Source: Henckelia pumila
Lineage: Eukaryota; Streptophyta; Magnoliopsida; Lamiales; Gesneriaceae
Length of the DNA stretch: 64,000 nucleotides
Assembly: GCF_033568475.1 (NCBI RefSeq)
Contig: NW_027331831.1
Coordinates: forward strand, 2,666,001-2,730,000
Direction: 5' to 3'
Part shown: positions 11,045 through 24,164 of the stretch, piece after piece
Layout of the letters: each line of letters opens with the position of its first letter
How positions within the stretch are numbered: position 1 is the first letter of the stretch
Translations under genes and position numbers: made by a program
The notes under the pieces: model-generated
The model's input: the letters and a program-made list of their open reading frames with translations, nothing else
Database searches by the model: none
What the model was told of the DNA's origin: nothing

Positions 11045-13950
11045 TTACTCCTTGTCCTTCTCGGTATCAACTGCAGAAGAGGCTTCAGGAGTCTCCTTCG
11101 CAACACTTTCTGATGGGCCATCAGCAACACTCTCTCGGGTAGCCTCGGTTGCAGCTTGGCCTTCAGTCGTGCCATCAGTAACTGGCACAGTGGTCGTCTT
11201 GACAGTTCCAACCTTCACATATTTGCTCATGAACTTGTACTCCCAATCCTGCAGGGCTTCGAGCTCAAACACACCTAGACCGGTGAGATCACCGTTCAAA
11301 TCTTTGTCATCAAAAGACATCTTCGCAAGAGCACGACTTGCGTCCTTTCCAGCAAACAAGGCATAAGGCCCACCTGGCCCATAAAACATCCTGCAAACAA
11401 TGTATGAAATTGAGTACTGCTAATTCATTTGCACTTGCAAGACTCTTGTAAAAGAAAATTTTGCCACAAATTAACATAGTCGGTTCAGCAAACTTCAGCT
11501 CACATGGAAGGTGAGACATGCATAAGATTTCCAAATCAAACAGCGCATATTCCAGATTCTGAAAATGAATTGTGATGTTTCACCATTTATTTCATCGACG
11601 CAATATCTCTTCAAACTAAAGGATGAGAGATGCAAAGTGGCTGGGATGGTGGGTTTAGCAAGATACCCTTGTATCAAAGTGGATACGGTTTCCTCTTTCT
11701 CAACCACGACATGTTAGACCAAAAACTAGAGTCTGGTTGTCTGAAAGCAATTCAGTTCTTCCAATAAATTTCATATATTATAGACATGGGGACTATATAT
11801 TAGCTACCTATCCCATATGCTGACATGTTCCATATACAGACTAAGTGGTTGCCATATATCCCCTTAATCGACACATAGTGCACATCCAGCAATTGCAATA
11901 AAATAAGCACGAACAAAGTTTTGATCTGCTCAAGATTGGCTTTCAGTCAATTGCATAGATATATACGCGCGCGCGCACATATATATACCAGGAAACAGCA
12001 TCACGTATAAAAATATATGTTTATTAATATCTAACAGATAATAGAAAAGATATATTTGATTGACAATATTAATTAAGACACAATATGATTAATTAATGGT
12101 GCATCGGGTAATAAAGTAGAAAATGAAAGGTACAAAAGGAAATTCACAATTCAAAGTGATATATTTATATGTAAGTTAGATTAGATATGATGCATACTTC
12201 GTCGTCCAAAGATCCTTATCAAAGTTCACAATGGCATCGAAACTAGGAATACCGATCAAGAAAACTGTAAAAGAATACCTGAGAGTAAACCATTCTCAGG
12301 AGCAAGTTCTAACATGAAATTATTGAACCATGCACTTCTGCCCAACCAGGAATATTAACCAGGAGCAAAAAGGAGGGGAAAAGAAAAGGATGGCATCAAA
12401 CAAAACGATGCCATGAAAAATTAAAGCTCCCCGGTCACCAGCCTATATCAAGTGAAGCTAATCCCATCACTGACAATTTTCTGTGACTCTACACACAAGG
12501 GAAAGTAACTGTTCGAAAAGAATAATGTGTAATGGTAAACATTTTGCATTCATTTTCTGCTACTGTAGCAAGTGAGAATCACATTATGAGAAATCCAAAA
12601 TATTAAAATATAGCGATTTCAATGAATAAAATGGTGGATGAGGAAAAGAAGATAACAATGCTACAATTGGGTAAGTAAGAAAAACTTAACAAAGGAAGAA
12701 GCTTGGTTTCACTACAAAAGTTTCAAGTCTGCTAAATATTGCATGGTTTCCAATTTAGAAACTTAGAATATCCCTGGATAAAAATTCAGGTTTTATTTAT
12801 AAAATGCGTGAATATGGAAATCAACAGTTACTCGTCCGTTATACTAACCGACAATTTTTTTCATGTACGACAGACACAAGAAACAGCTAAGTACGGTATG
12901 TGACCGTTGTGAAACGGTTTTAATAAATAATTTTTTAAAAAAACACATATACAATCAATTCCATCAAAACTGGATGCCCTTAATCATCAGCTCCACGCAA
13001 GGCTGACATATAATGGAAAAAAATTAAGTTAGTTCGATCAAGGATACACAAACTTGAAACTTAGAATCCCAAGAAGCTGTTGCAAATAACAAACGAAGAA
13101 TTCCTGCAGAAGGTTATGTTCATATTCCATTAACATGAAAAAATGCAGAAACTGTACACAAAAGTTCCAAATAAACAAAAAATCTGAAATCCACTTTACA
13201 CAAAAAGAAAGCATAAAAAAAGTGGAATGATAACATGATATAAAAAAATATGGGGATATTTTAAAAGGTCAGCAAGAAAGATTAGCAACATCCAAAAGCC
13301 ATCTGTATACACGCAAGAGAAATATACTAACATTATATATGTGCCAAAATCCACTAAAACCAACAATGAACACCGAAAACCCATAAAAGGTTCGATTCCT
13401 CTATAAACTATTGCACACACATGACTATATCACTAAAAATCAACAAAAAAATGAAAACTTTTCCCTTTCCAGAGTCTCACAAGTCATAGCATGTAAATCA
13501 CAGTCAATCACAGCTAAGGTCAGAGACAAAAAAAATACCCCAAAATTCATCCGATCAGAATACCAACAAAACTCTAGGAAACACCAACCCAGGAAGCAAA
13601 GACAAACAAAATCACACAAATATCAAGAACATAAACCTGCTCAGAGAAACATCATAGATCTGGCTCTTGATAGCCATGAGCAAAGGCTTCTGTGAATCAG
13701 AGCCATCGTACTGCTTCAACTCCTCCTCAGTTATCTCACCTAACTGAACCGGAGGAGGCAGAGGCTGCATCTGCTCCTCAAAGCCTCTCGACCTTTGCCG
13801 GATGTGGGTATCATCCGAAGAACCAAAGAAATTAGAAACCACATAGTAAAGGGCCAAGCCCAGAGCAAGAACTGTAAAGAAAGTAGCTGGAGAAAGCCCC
13901 GTATATGTGGTGATTGATTCTTTGAAGGTCTCCCACAATTCAAGGGCCAT
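11045..13950 (-). CDS. MSBP1: Membrane steroid-binding protein (MAPR, cytochrome-b5-like)
   Basis: Two exons, 13637-13950 and 11045-11390, join in phase (AG|G, Arg) to give 219 residues with canonical GT-AG sites and a 2.2-kb intron. The start MALELWETFKES matches the MSBP family. One membrane helix lies near residues 20-40, then a Pro-rich linker, then the cytochrome-b5-like domain from GEITEEELKQYDG through MFYGPGGPYALFAGKDASR, the haem/steroid pocket. The acidic Thr/Ser-rich tail is variable. Family members bind progesterone and brassinosteroids, dampen BAK1 signalling, and MSBPs also scaffold lignin P450s at the ER. I cannot separate MSBP1 from MSBP2 orthology. The F-box neighbour upstream matches the Arabidopsis MSBP2/At3g48880 adjacency. 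Confidence 0.93.
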
Positions 13951-15211
13951 TGTTTTAGTCGCTGAAGAAATGGGATAAAGATTGAGAGGAAAAAACAATG
14001 AAAGAGGGTATTCTGTTTCTTGGACCGTGTTAGGGAAGAGGGGGTTTTGTAGGCTTTGCCACGCAGCGGCGTAAAGTGGGGTTTGGTAAAGCTCGCCGTT
14101 TTAGAATTAGGGACTACGGTTAGAAAAAAAAAAATTATTATGAAAAAAAAAGAAAAAAAACATTTTAAATACCTAGATTAGATTTCACACACATAATAAT
14201 CATTCATCAATCATAAATTTGTTAGATATGAGTCGAAAGCATAGGCCAAACAAATTGTATGAGTTTTGTAAGCACTCCATGTATCCCTATACTTGAAAGG
14301 ATGTTTAACTATAACTAATAATAATTATGTGTCCAATACTATAGCAAGTTTGTTCATGGATCTCAAATCTATGGACTTCGATTATAGTTTTGTGATTGAT
14401 AATAAAACAATAAATCAAATATTAAATCTATATTTTACTCATTTACACGTTAGTAATACAAAAATATAACAAATTTCAAATAGTATAGGTGAACTTGAAA
14501 TTCACTTAATTAATATACAATACTGTATAAATATGTGAATAGTGGATTTGAAATTTACGATATTCGTTCTCTAAACAACAAAAATACATCATTTGAGATC
14601 TATAGATTTGAAGTTCATCCATCAAATACGTATTAGTAGATATTCATATCAATCAAACAAATACTATCTTTGTAAAATTAGAAATTTGAAAAACGGTGAG
14701 AAAATAACGTCTTACAGGATATTTTGCCACATAATTTAAATTTAGAATATGCTGCCATATTTGAATGAAATCAACATAATTGAAGAAGTAACGTTAATTA
14801 TAGCCATTGATCTGAATTATTTGGGTTTCATCAGTCAAAAGTCACACCTTATGCCTGAATAAAGCAATGAATGAAACAGCAAGAAAAAGGCAATAATCCA
14901 AGTCTCCTTATTAAACAACCAAGTATTAGCGCACACAATATATATACAGCCGCCCTAGAATCTACAACAACCAGATGTCACAGCTCATTCGTCGTTCGAA
15001 TCTAAAATACATCTATGACCTCAATCATCAACAGATTCAACTGAACACTCCAGATAAACAAGAAAATAAACCGCCTCCGATCATCTGCTATCGACTATGG
15101 TGTCAAAATGACTTGTATTTAGTATTTACCATCTACATAGATCTTAGTTCATTGTCCTGAATCTTGCACCTCTTATTAGGTTCAAAAGGCCGCTACAAGG
15201 GAGGGATAGGA
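13951..15211. other. MSBP promoter and intergenic spacer with an old MITE relic
   Basis: The first 150 bases upstream of the MSBP start are the probable 5' leader and core promoter. From about 14225 to 14655 the sequence has the AACAACAAAAATACAT motif and mirrored 'atctatagatttgaa' tracts of the MITE family at 3978, so I read it as an eroded relative. The remainder to 15211 probably includes the F-box 3' untranslated region. Confidence 0.4.
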
Positions 15212-17157
15212 TCAGATCGCGAGTGATCTCACTTCATCTACCTTCCAGAGATCCTCCTCGTACTTGTACCACCTCATCAACCCTTCGTCATTTCTAGCAC
15301 GTTGGCACATCACACACGAATCATTGATACACGATATAAATCTTTTCAACTTGCTTGTCCTTTCGAGAATCGTGCTGTCAAGCTTCCGGAGGACATTTCT
15401 TGTCGCAGGAGGTGGAGGGGTATCAACAAGTAGGCAATGAGATATGTTGAGAACTTCCAGCGCTTTCAACCCATCCAAGATGATAAATAAAGCATCCTTG
15501 AGAACCATCGAGCATCGAAGGCTTAAGACTTTCAAGTTAGGTAGAAATGCAACCAGCGTTGAAGCGAAGCAAACATCAAAGGGGCCCATTATCTTCAATT
15601 CGGAAAAATTCTTACAATTTTCCGAAATTTCCTCAATTATAACAGGAGGGTTTGATATGCTAGGCATTGTTAGTGATTCGAGGTCTTTCCATATATGAAT
15701 TGCATGACATATTCCAGCCTCCTTTATTCTGTTCCACGCAGGCATGACCAGCCGTTTGAGACGAGGGCACCTACAATACAGATGGTTAGTTGCATCATTC
15801 TTCTGTTTCAATAAATCAGGACAAACTACAAGTTCTCAGGATACCTTTCAGCTGCGTAAGTCAACTGATCATTGCTGATGTAGAGATTGTAGTGAAAAAT
15901 TATCGTCGATACGCTTCCACGGCTTAGATTTAAGGAAATCTTCAAAACCCGAGTCAATGTCTTATCAGACCGACCATCCACGTATACATACGGCTCTAAC
16001 GGTATTTTAATGAAGTTTGACTTTAGCATCGACAAATCAAGAGTCCTCCAGAGTAAAGGGTCGCAAGCCGCCAATCTCCAAGTACTACAAACTTGACCAA
16101 TCCCCAAGATCAGATCAAAGATGTCCAGGGTTTGGAAAATCTTAACCAAGATATCATGATTCATATCCTCCCATTTTCTCAAACTGGAGAAGGTATCGTC
16201 CATTGCACAAGCTTGCGTAAATTTCCTTAGATATCTTTGTCTTGATCCTAAAAAAGGTACCAGAAAAATTATCCACGTGACGACCAGACAGACGGATTGC
16301 CAATCCAGTTGGCACACCGATCAAATCATTGCGTCCTGACTCAGCAACTTCTTGTTTCCAAAGATCTTTACCACTCCTTTAAAAAATGCTGGGAAACCAG
16401 ATTGTAATAGACTCATAGAGTTACACCAACACGATGATAAATTCAAGTTACCAGTTGACTGGACATCATAACCTTCGATTATCCAAACGATACACAGAAT
16501 ACGAACATACTATATCAACAAATAAACCTGAATCCCGTTAGAAATCCACTGTTTCAAAGTCCCAATTTCACCAGTTCTGATTAAAAAAACAATTCTCATG
16601 AAAAGGAATGGTGAAAAATATAATCTTGCTTCGGTCGCGTAAAAATAATTGAATTTCATGTATACTTTTGTAAATGTTAGGGCACACTCGTAAGTCCTCC
16701 GGCAAGAAATTATCTCTTCCAACATTTATTAAATCCAGATGGAATTAAGAATGGAGCAACAAAAACTCCATATGAGATCTAACTAAAGAAACTGTAAAAT
16801 GCCAAAAATTGGAAACGGGTGGGAGCGGTACAGAAAAGATCAGCAACAAATCACACATCTTGAGCCACAGAGATCACCAAACCCTCGTACCGGAAAATCC
16901 ACAACCGACCAAGAATACCAAAATCATCACATCGTAAAATCCAAGAAAAAAAAAATCAGAAAACAAAGCATCCATTACAGTTTTCCTCAATAACTCTAAG
17001 AGCCACAAGATTTTCCCAAATCATAAACGTCCCAGAATCAAGATCCAAACCCAAACAAGAAACATTGAAAATAAACAAAAAAAAAAAAAAGTACACCAAG
17101 ATTAGCCTGGTACCTTTCGATTAAAGCAGGAAAACTTCATGGTCGGATTTTTCCCAT
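15212..17157 (-). CDS. F-box/LRR protein, At3g48880 type
   Basis: The coding exons are 15845-16203 and 15212-15770, joined AG|G (Arg), giving 305 residues. The F-box occupies about residues 8-50 (KWEDMNHDILVKIF onward) and the rest forms LRR-like strands, with the highly conserved IPLEPYVYV, AWNRIKEAG and IWKDLESLTMPS. The Cys-rich CVMCQRARNDEG and the end RWYKYEEDLWKVDEV are family hallmarks. F-box proteins of this class are predicted SCF ubiquitin-ligase substrate receptors; the target is unknown. The start ATG 16203 (MDDTFSSL) follows a likely non-coding first exon: a GT donor at 17113 and an AG acceptor next to 16247 would remove an 866-bp leader intron. Two short upstream reading frames begin at 17157 and 17140 in that leader. 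Confidence 0.88.
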
Positions 17158-18519
17158 CAGTGGGCTGTCTTAAAAATGATTCTTAACACTGAATTTCAGG
17201 AAAGAAATGTAGCAAGTGAGACGAAGAAAAAGAGACGGGAGCTTTGAAATGACATGAAAGGGCTTGTTTTTCATGGGATTAACGAACTATATAGTAGTAC
17301 AGAATATAGAAGAGAGATTATCTGAATTGCTGACACCAAAAAAGCTGGTTGCCAAATGCCGATTATTTCCCTATTATGCAACGCTCGAATGGAACTTACT
17401 GATCTACCTAGCTGTTCAAATTTATTAATCTCTATCTTAAAATCCTTTGTTTTTTGTTTTTGTTTTTGTTTTTGTTTAAGAAAATTATGGGTTCAAGAAT
17501 ATTAATACTTTTCAGATTTTCAATGTAGTAACTATTTATATTGTCAAGCTATTTTTAAAACGGGAAAAAAAATTAAATTTAGATGATAATTTCTATTTTA
17601 TAGAGAGAATCTACGATTCATTGAATTCAATCAACTAAAGTCAACTACATTTATTTAGTCATCAATCAAATATGAAACTAATTAATAAGTTAGAAAATTA
17701 TTATAGACTAACCCGAACAACATAAAATAAAACGAGAAATTTTTTTTAATAGTTTATGTAGGGGAATACTAATAATCGTAGGTGAATAGTAAATATATAT
17801 TATTTCGTTTTACCTAAATTACAATGGAGTTGTTTATAATTAAAAAAAAATGAATTTGTTCAGATTTAACGCGTTACGTTTGGACAAACTCTCAAATGAA
17901 AACTATTATTATTTATTATTTATAAAAAATAGGAATATGTTAATCTCATGCAAAATCTGTAACCTTATTTTTGTGTGTGTTTATGAAAATATTCGCAAGA
18001 ATAAAATTCCATTATTATATATCACTTCATTTTAATTTTTAACGCCAAACATTTAAGCATCAGACGGGCTGAAACGGATAGGCCCGGTACTGTCGTGGGC
18101 TTGGGTTGGCCCATTGTAACCTGATTGATCTTCCCCACACTAACGTTTCTTCATCAGTACTCAATAGTAAGTAGTAACTTCCTAGAGGTGTTATTTAATG
18201 TTAACAAAAATGTTCAAAAAAGAAAAAATATAATTTTGAATCCGTATAATTATAATAATTTAATCCTAATTGGAATAATTTACTTCAAAAAGTTTTTAAA
18301 ATATATATGTGGAGGGGTATTTGAATAAATAGCATGATGTTCATGAAAAGGCTGTTAGTGATACACACAAAAACTCGTATAAAAATTTTAATGGGACAAT
18401 TTTGTGAGATATATATTCAATCTGACTCTGATCATTAAAATATATGATACCCCGGTGAAATATCTAGGATTATCACCAAACCCGAGTGGTTGTCAAAAGC
18501 CCAAGTACGGAGTGGTTTC

Positions 18520-19121
18520 TAGGACCCGCCCCCGCATCAAAATCGCCCCGACGGGGCGGATCTAGACCCGTCAAAGCGGGTCCGGGCGGGTCTTAGGTTT
18601 TGCCAAACCCGCCCCGGACCCGCCCCGCCAAAGTATTATATATATATAAATTTAAAATATTCATGTGTATATATAAATATAAAATATATATGTAATATTA
18701 ATAATATATAATTATATTATTATACTAAATAATTAATATTTTATCCATAATTTGAATGTTTAATATTATTGGATTGAAATAAAATTATTTTATTATGATA
18801 TGTTTAGTATAAAAATAAATCATTATAATGTTTTTTAGCTAATAAATATTAATTAATTACAAATTAATAAATTTCAACTTGTAAGAATAATTTATTATTT
18901 GTCTTAAATATTATAAATCTATATTTGAAATTAAATTTAATGATATTTGTTAATTTTTAAACTTTTAATTTTTTTATTTTAATAAATTTAAAATTATTTA
19001 AGTTATGGCGGGTCCAACGAGTCTAACCCGGATTGGATCCGCCGTGTTCGCGGGGCGGGGCGGGTCCAAAGGAAGCGGGTGGGTCCCGGGTTTAGCCAGA
19101 CCTGCCCCGTTGCCATCCCTA
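18520..19121. mobile_element. Element with GC-rich CGGGGCGGGTCC ends and AT core
   Basis: The ends are TAGGACCCGCC at the left and TGCCATCCCTA at the right, flanked by the direct repeat AGTGGTTTCTAG (18511-18522 and 19121-19132). Read as TAGG...CCTA ends, this gives an 8-bp GTGGTTTC duplication as in hAT elements. Both 100-130 bp ends consist of degenerate repeats of CCCGCCCCG or its complement, and the 350-bp middle is almost pure A/T. An incidental frame at 19005-19223 is not a gene. I do not know a named family for it. Confidence 0.55.
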
Positions 19122-19494
19122 GTGGTTTCTAGATTGGTGGATGAGAGAAGATCAGACAAAAGGAAGTTATTCCCTTGCCAAGGAGCTCCTCCCTTCCCGA
19201 GTAGAGAATCCTTCCTGGGCTAGAAAGGTCCTCCCTTTTCCGAGAGTCCGGGCCCTGGCTTGACTGGGTCACGGGTCCCACAGTATGGGCATCATCTTGG
19301 AGCGACAAAAAATAATAATGAATATAGCATTATTCAAAAAATTACGGGAAACATTTTGTCACATTAAATACTGTCAAAAATCACATGTAATGCAACCATT
19401 ACTTTTCTCCAGACTTCCTGGCATGGCAAGGGTACGTTCTTTTACGTTTTCATATTTACGCTTCTCACGTCTTGTTATTTACACATACTCAATT

Positions 19495-19543
<49 letters not shown>

Positions 19544-19802
19544 TTTTTTGTTAAAAATATTATGATGTTTCAATACATATATGAAACAAATCGACTTATC
19601 ATATATATATACATTTGTGATACTGTCTCGCGTAACATCGATTCCATGATAAAATGGCATGGAGCATCACAAGGAAAACGTGAATATGCTAAAAGCTCTC
19701 GATCTTGATTTTATAATGTTCAAGAAGTTGACTTCTCGATGTTAAATACACGATTGAGACTTATTTTTTATTATATATGCATGTAACATATATATGATTA
19801 GA

Positions 19803-19972
19803 TCTCTTGTGAGACAGTCTCACGATTATTTATATGTGTGACGGGTCAATCCTACTTATATATACAATAAAAAATAATACTTTTAGCATAAAATATAATA
19901 TTTTTTTATGAATGACTCAAATAAGAGATATGTCTCACGAAATTGAACAGTGAAACCATCTCACAAGAGTTT
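19803..19972. repeat. GTGAGACNGTCTCAC palindrome repeat
   Basis: It starts TCTTGTGAGACAGTCTCACG and ends with the inverse CCATCTCACAAGA. Internal landmarks are GACGGGTCAATCCTAC and ATGACTCAAATAAGAGAT. The same repeat lies reversed at 39213-39384, with worn traces near 1120, 30220, 38060 and 50560. It is non-coding and I cannot assign a superfamily. Confidence 0.6.
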
Positions 19973-20153
19973 TTGTGGTAACGTAATGATCATATATATC
20001 GTGTCTATTTTGTTTTTAAAGCTATTGATTTAACAATATATTGTGTATATTTTGTTCTTACAATTTTTTGAATTAATTATAATGTTATGAGATTTATTAA
20101 TAATTTTTTTAATCATAAAATATGAAAATTCAAGCCACTGCCCGCTGTATGAC

Positions 20154-20372
20154 ATTAAGGGCTGGGATACCGAACCAAAATATCGAATTTTCGGAATATC
20201 GTACCGAAATTTTTTCGATATATATACATTTTTTTGATATATCGAATTTTTTTTGGTATCTATACGGTATTAGTATGAATTTTTTTCATACCAAAATTTC
20301 GATATCGGTATCGGTATAAATTTTTTTCATACCAATATTTTTGATACGGTATATCGAAAAACCACCCCTTAA
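20154..20372. mobile_element. Palindromic TACCG/TATCG element
   Basis: The terminal tracts TTAAGGGCTGGGATACCG and ACCACCCCTTAA are inverted. The body is a run of degenerate TATCGAA, TACCGAA and GGTAT motifs that pair with themselves. TTAA stands at both ends, but because the end is palindromic the target duplication is ambiguous. A decayed relative is at 43436-43840. Confidence 0.5.
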
Positions 20373-22351
20373 TAAATTAATAATAACGGAGTATTTTTAT
20401 CCGACCAAGTTCATTTTTCAAATTTTCTCATCAATGATATCATGATAAGATTTTAGGAGAAATGAAATTTCTCTGTTTAAAGATCAAATATAAGAACAAC
20501 TGTATGTATTATTATATTAATTAAAGTTAAAATTTTGGGACAAAAAATAAAAGTTTTTTTGCGGAAAATTAATATGTAAATATCGATTTTTTAAATAGAA
20601 ATGTGCCGTGTAACGTGCCCCTTTTTCAACCTATTATTATCATATAAGCAAAAAAGACGTGACATTTTGCGAGGTGAAAAGTCTGTAAGTCAACATATTT
20701 CCAATGAGAATTCACGAACTGGGTAAAACTTAAAAGGATTGTTATTTACTTCGGTTGTCGAGCCAAAAAATATATATTTCTGTATATAGTTTTCATCATA
20801 AAAACAAATTATATGCTTTTTTCCCGAAAATTATATCCATTTTTAAGTGCCATCGAAAGTTTTGTTGTTTGTTTTTTTTCAAAAACTTTATTGAAACTTA
20901 TATGCAACGTGGATATCGTGTTTAATTTTAGCGGAGACAAATACACCGTCCCAATAAAAATATGTAGATATAGAGTCTTGATCTCACACGGTCACACCCT
21001 CATTTTATAAATAAAATTACATATATTTTTAGCATGCAATATTTCTTTAATTTTTTTTGTAAATACTTAAATCGAGGGTCCAAGTGTTTTTATCAAGAAA
21101 ATTATGTTATGAAATTTGGGTCATGATATGCGTTTGTTAAATTTTTGTTATCTTTTATTGTTGGCAACAATACAACTCTTGTTCGTAAAGTTTTAATATC
21201 TCCTATATTTATGAAGTTATCAAATATGTTAGGCTCGTCACGCCACATATAATAGATGATCAAATATTAGAAATTATCAACCAAGGTATGTCTGCTAGCC
21301 AATCGAGTTGATAATTTCTCGACCTATCAAAATGAGGGTCGGTTCACCCCGCTGACATATTCTAAAAATAGTATATTAATAAAACATCTTTTTATTCGAT
21401 TAGTGTCATGATTTATTCTAGTAAACTTAATTACGTTGGTTGATACTATATAGATCCATATAGATAAAGATATATATTATATTTGATTCAACCCAAATAC
21501 AAATACCCAATGAAATGTGATTATATACAAAACACGAATCATTAAATACATTATATATTAACCACAATGTCTTATTTATATTTTCGAGTGTTCTGAAACG
21601 TAAGATTAAGTGTGCTTTAAGCGTGAGGCATACTTAAAAAGGTAAATGAAATCCTACTTGTTTAGGTAGTGCCCAAAGAGCATTTAAAGTTGAAGATTTA
21701 TCTATATATGTGGGGTTTATGATTTTTTCAATGAATCTTACGTATGTTGATTAATTTTCATTCTTAGATGTACAATGAAGGTAATGTCTATACAAGTAAG
21801 TTGAAATGATCCCCTAAAAAGCTCCGCCTTCGACCAACAACAGGTCAACTACAGTTTGTCGGTACTAAGCGTAGACTTAAATCTATCGTATTTATGCATT
21901 ATTTTATCGTTTTCTTTGTTCGGAATAATTACAACTTCAGTAAAAAGTTATAAAAATGTGATTTTTTTACGCTTAAACTCAGAGTAATCTCGTTTAATCA
22001 TTCTGCCTCTGAACATGAAATGGAGAAATGACATACAACATCCACGTTGCACACAAAGCATAAAAGTAATTAGTCTTGCATGTCGACCCCTAATATATAT
22101 TTCTTGATCTTGTGGTTGGAGAAAAATGAGGTAATAATCTGAGTCGATTCTTCTTATTTATCTGAATTTAATAAAAAAGGGTGAAAAGGGTCACAATCTT
22201 TTTGTCATCTTTGGAAAAGCACAAAACAACAACCTCCATGATATCAGCTAAATTGGAAAATCGCAAGCCACACACCATAAGAAACACACTTCACACTCAA
22301 ATCACACACACTTTCTTCTTCTCTTCTCCGCCAATTCCTCCTTACATCTTT

Positions 22352-22860
22352 ATGATTTCTAGCAGGTAATTACCACAATCCCTCTCTCTCTGTATGTATG
22401 TATATGTTGCTAGTTTATGTGTATATATATATATATATATATCTGATTTGCATGCAAGGACTATATGTATATATGAATGTTACATATATGTAAGAATGTG
22501 TGAGCTAGTCTCATCTCGCCATCTCTCGCCGTGCTGAAGAACGCGCCACGGGAAGAATTTGATCGAGTGAAGTTGTTTAGTGTTCAGCCGACGAGGTAGT
22601 TCTCTTGTTGGTATTACTATAATTTTTGCATGGTTAATAATTGGAACTGATGTTGTCTATTTTCTATCTAAGAAAATGGCATAAAATCTAAACTTTTTGC
22701 CAATTTTGAAAGCCTATATGAGATGTATATTAATTAGTCAAAAGATGTGTTTTTTTTTTATAGAATTTGCATCAATGTGAGGGATTTTCGCCGTCACTTG
22801 TGTTCGAATAAGCGGGGTGACTCAAAGATGGAATTTTTAAAATTAAGAACAAAATTATAG
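22352..22860 (+). CDS. Candidate three-exon small protein gene (65 residues)
   Basis: This is a proposed model, not a recognised family. Exons 22352-22365, 22509-22595 and 22764-22860 stay in one frame across two GT-AG introns (GCAG|GTAATT, GCTAG|TC, CGAG|GTAGTT, TTATAG|AA) and end at a TAG. The product would begin MISSSLISPSLAV and contain APREEFDRVKLFSVQPTR and ICINVRDFRRHL; it is basic, with no membrane helix. The exons are visibly richer in G/C than the surrounding AT sequence. A pyrimidine-rich leader with CTTCTTCTCTTCTCC sits just upstream, as in plant 5' untranslated regions. The frame is also open upstream of the ATG, with an in-frame ATG at 22239. It could instead be a non-coding RNA or chance. 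Confidence 0.3.
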
Positions 22861-24164
22861 GAATCGATGGTCGATTCACATTTTTTATTATTCAGTTCTG
22901 ATCATCTTTCACCGGAATCATGTTGACGTAGCATCAGACATGCCAGTGATGTCCGGAGCCACGTCAACATTTCTCGGTGGCATGTAGATGTCCAGACGAA
23001 AAATGAAATAATATATATGCGATAAATTAGTCGAGTCAAACTTAAAGATGAGCGATAAAAAAAAACAAAAAATTTTTTTTTTTAAAAAAACGAGATGCAA
23101 AGTACATGTCAAAAATGTCGTTATCCCAACAAAAAAAATGTGTCGGTTTGAATATTAAGTAATTTGATTAAAACTAAATAATATTGAATTCGTATATCTT
23201 GAATAAACAGGCTAAATATACGTTGCAAGGGGTTTTCTCCCTGCAGGTTTAATTAACTCAAAATTATATAATCAATATATTATACTATGATTCCAGAAAT
23301 TATTAATATGTATATATTATTATATTTATATTGGATTAAATAAATGCATAATTGATGTTTGGGGGGATAGTACAAAATAAATGCAGAGATATGGAAGCAT
23401 AGGAAAATAGTGGAGGGGATGGGTTCTTGGAAGTCTGTGAGAATGGCCTTTTCAATAATTCTGTAATCGTAATCTGTTGGCATTTATGATATATTCTTCC
23501 CAAGCTTCTTCCTTAAAAAAGAATTGTTTAAAATATTTCTGGAAGTCAAATTCATTATGCTATGTCTGTTTTTAAGTTCTTCTTTAAATATAAAAACAAC
23601 ACTATTTTCTCAAAACTAGATAGTCCACTTAAAAAAGTTAAGGTTTTTAAAGTATCTCGGTGTACATTTATACGAACATCCACTCTTGCATGTCATCTCG
23701 GGTTAAATTAACATTTTAGTTGTTAAAAAAATAGTGACTTTTTACTACTCCCGAATAAATATATATAGTGACGAAAATTTCAAATTTTTAAATAAATCAA
23801 GTTAGAAGTAGTTATTATTTATTTATTTTTGAGTGAAAACAATTTTTAAAAGTATATTTTTGTTGAAAAGAAAAGGACAAAAGGTATTAACCGGGCGGAG
23901 TCGAAATAGTAGAAATCTCACGTAGTCCTTGGTCACACGGCCCTCCCAAGAAACCCGAACCTTTTCTGTTCACCTTTCCAACTTATTGTGTCGTCTTCTC
24001 TCATTTTCCTCCAAAAAGTACACTCTTTTCTTGAATATCATTTAGCTTGTGTAAACTGCATTTTGATTTTGGGGCAGATAATTTGTGGGTTTCGATTAAA
24101 AATGGTGAAAAAGAGAGACACAAGTAAGGAAGAGGAGAAAAGGAAGAAGAAGAATAAAGGGAGA

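Larger units (their letters stand above)
17158..24101. other. Gene-poor AT-rich region with palindromic repeats
   Basis: Nearly 7 kb without a convincing long gene. It contains the GC-ended element at 18520-19121, a TA microsatellite at about 19505-19540, a GTGAGAC repeat at 19803-19972, a TACCG/TATCG palindrome at 20154-20372 and the candidate small gene at 22352-22860. Near 22918-22975 the inverted pair TGTTGACGT...ACGTCAACA marks another short repeat fragment. The rest (20.4-22.2 kb and 22.9-24.0 kb) shows only low-complexity AT sequence to me. Confidence 0.5.

Noticed and set aside
19005-19223. 72-residue frame in the GC-rich element
   Set aside because: Composition artefact of the CGGGGCGGG tract; no protein similarity.
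19505-19540. TA array as a possible matrix-attachment or origin site
   Set aside because: Simple microsatellite; nothing else supports a function.
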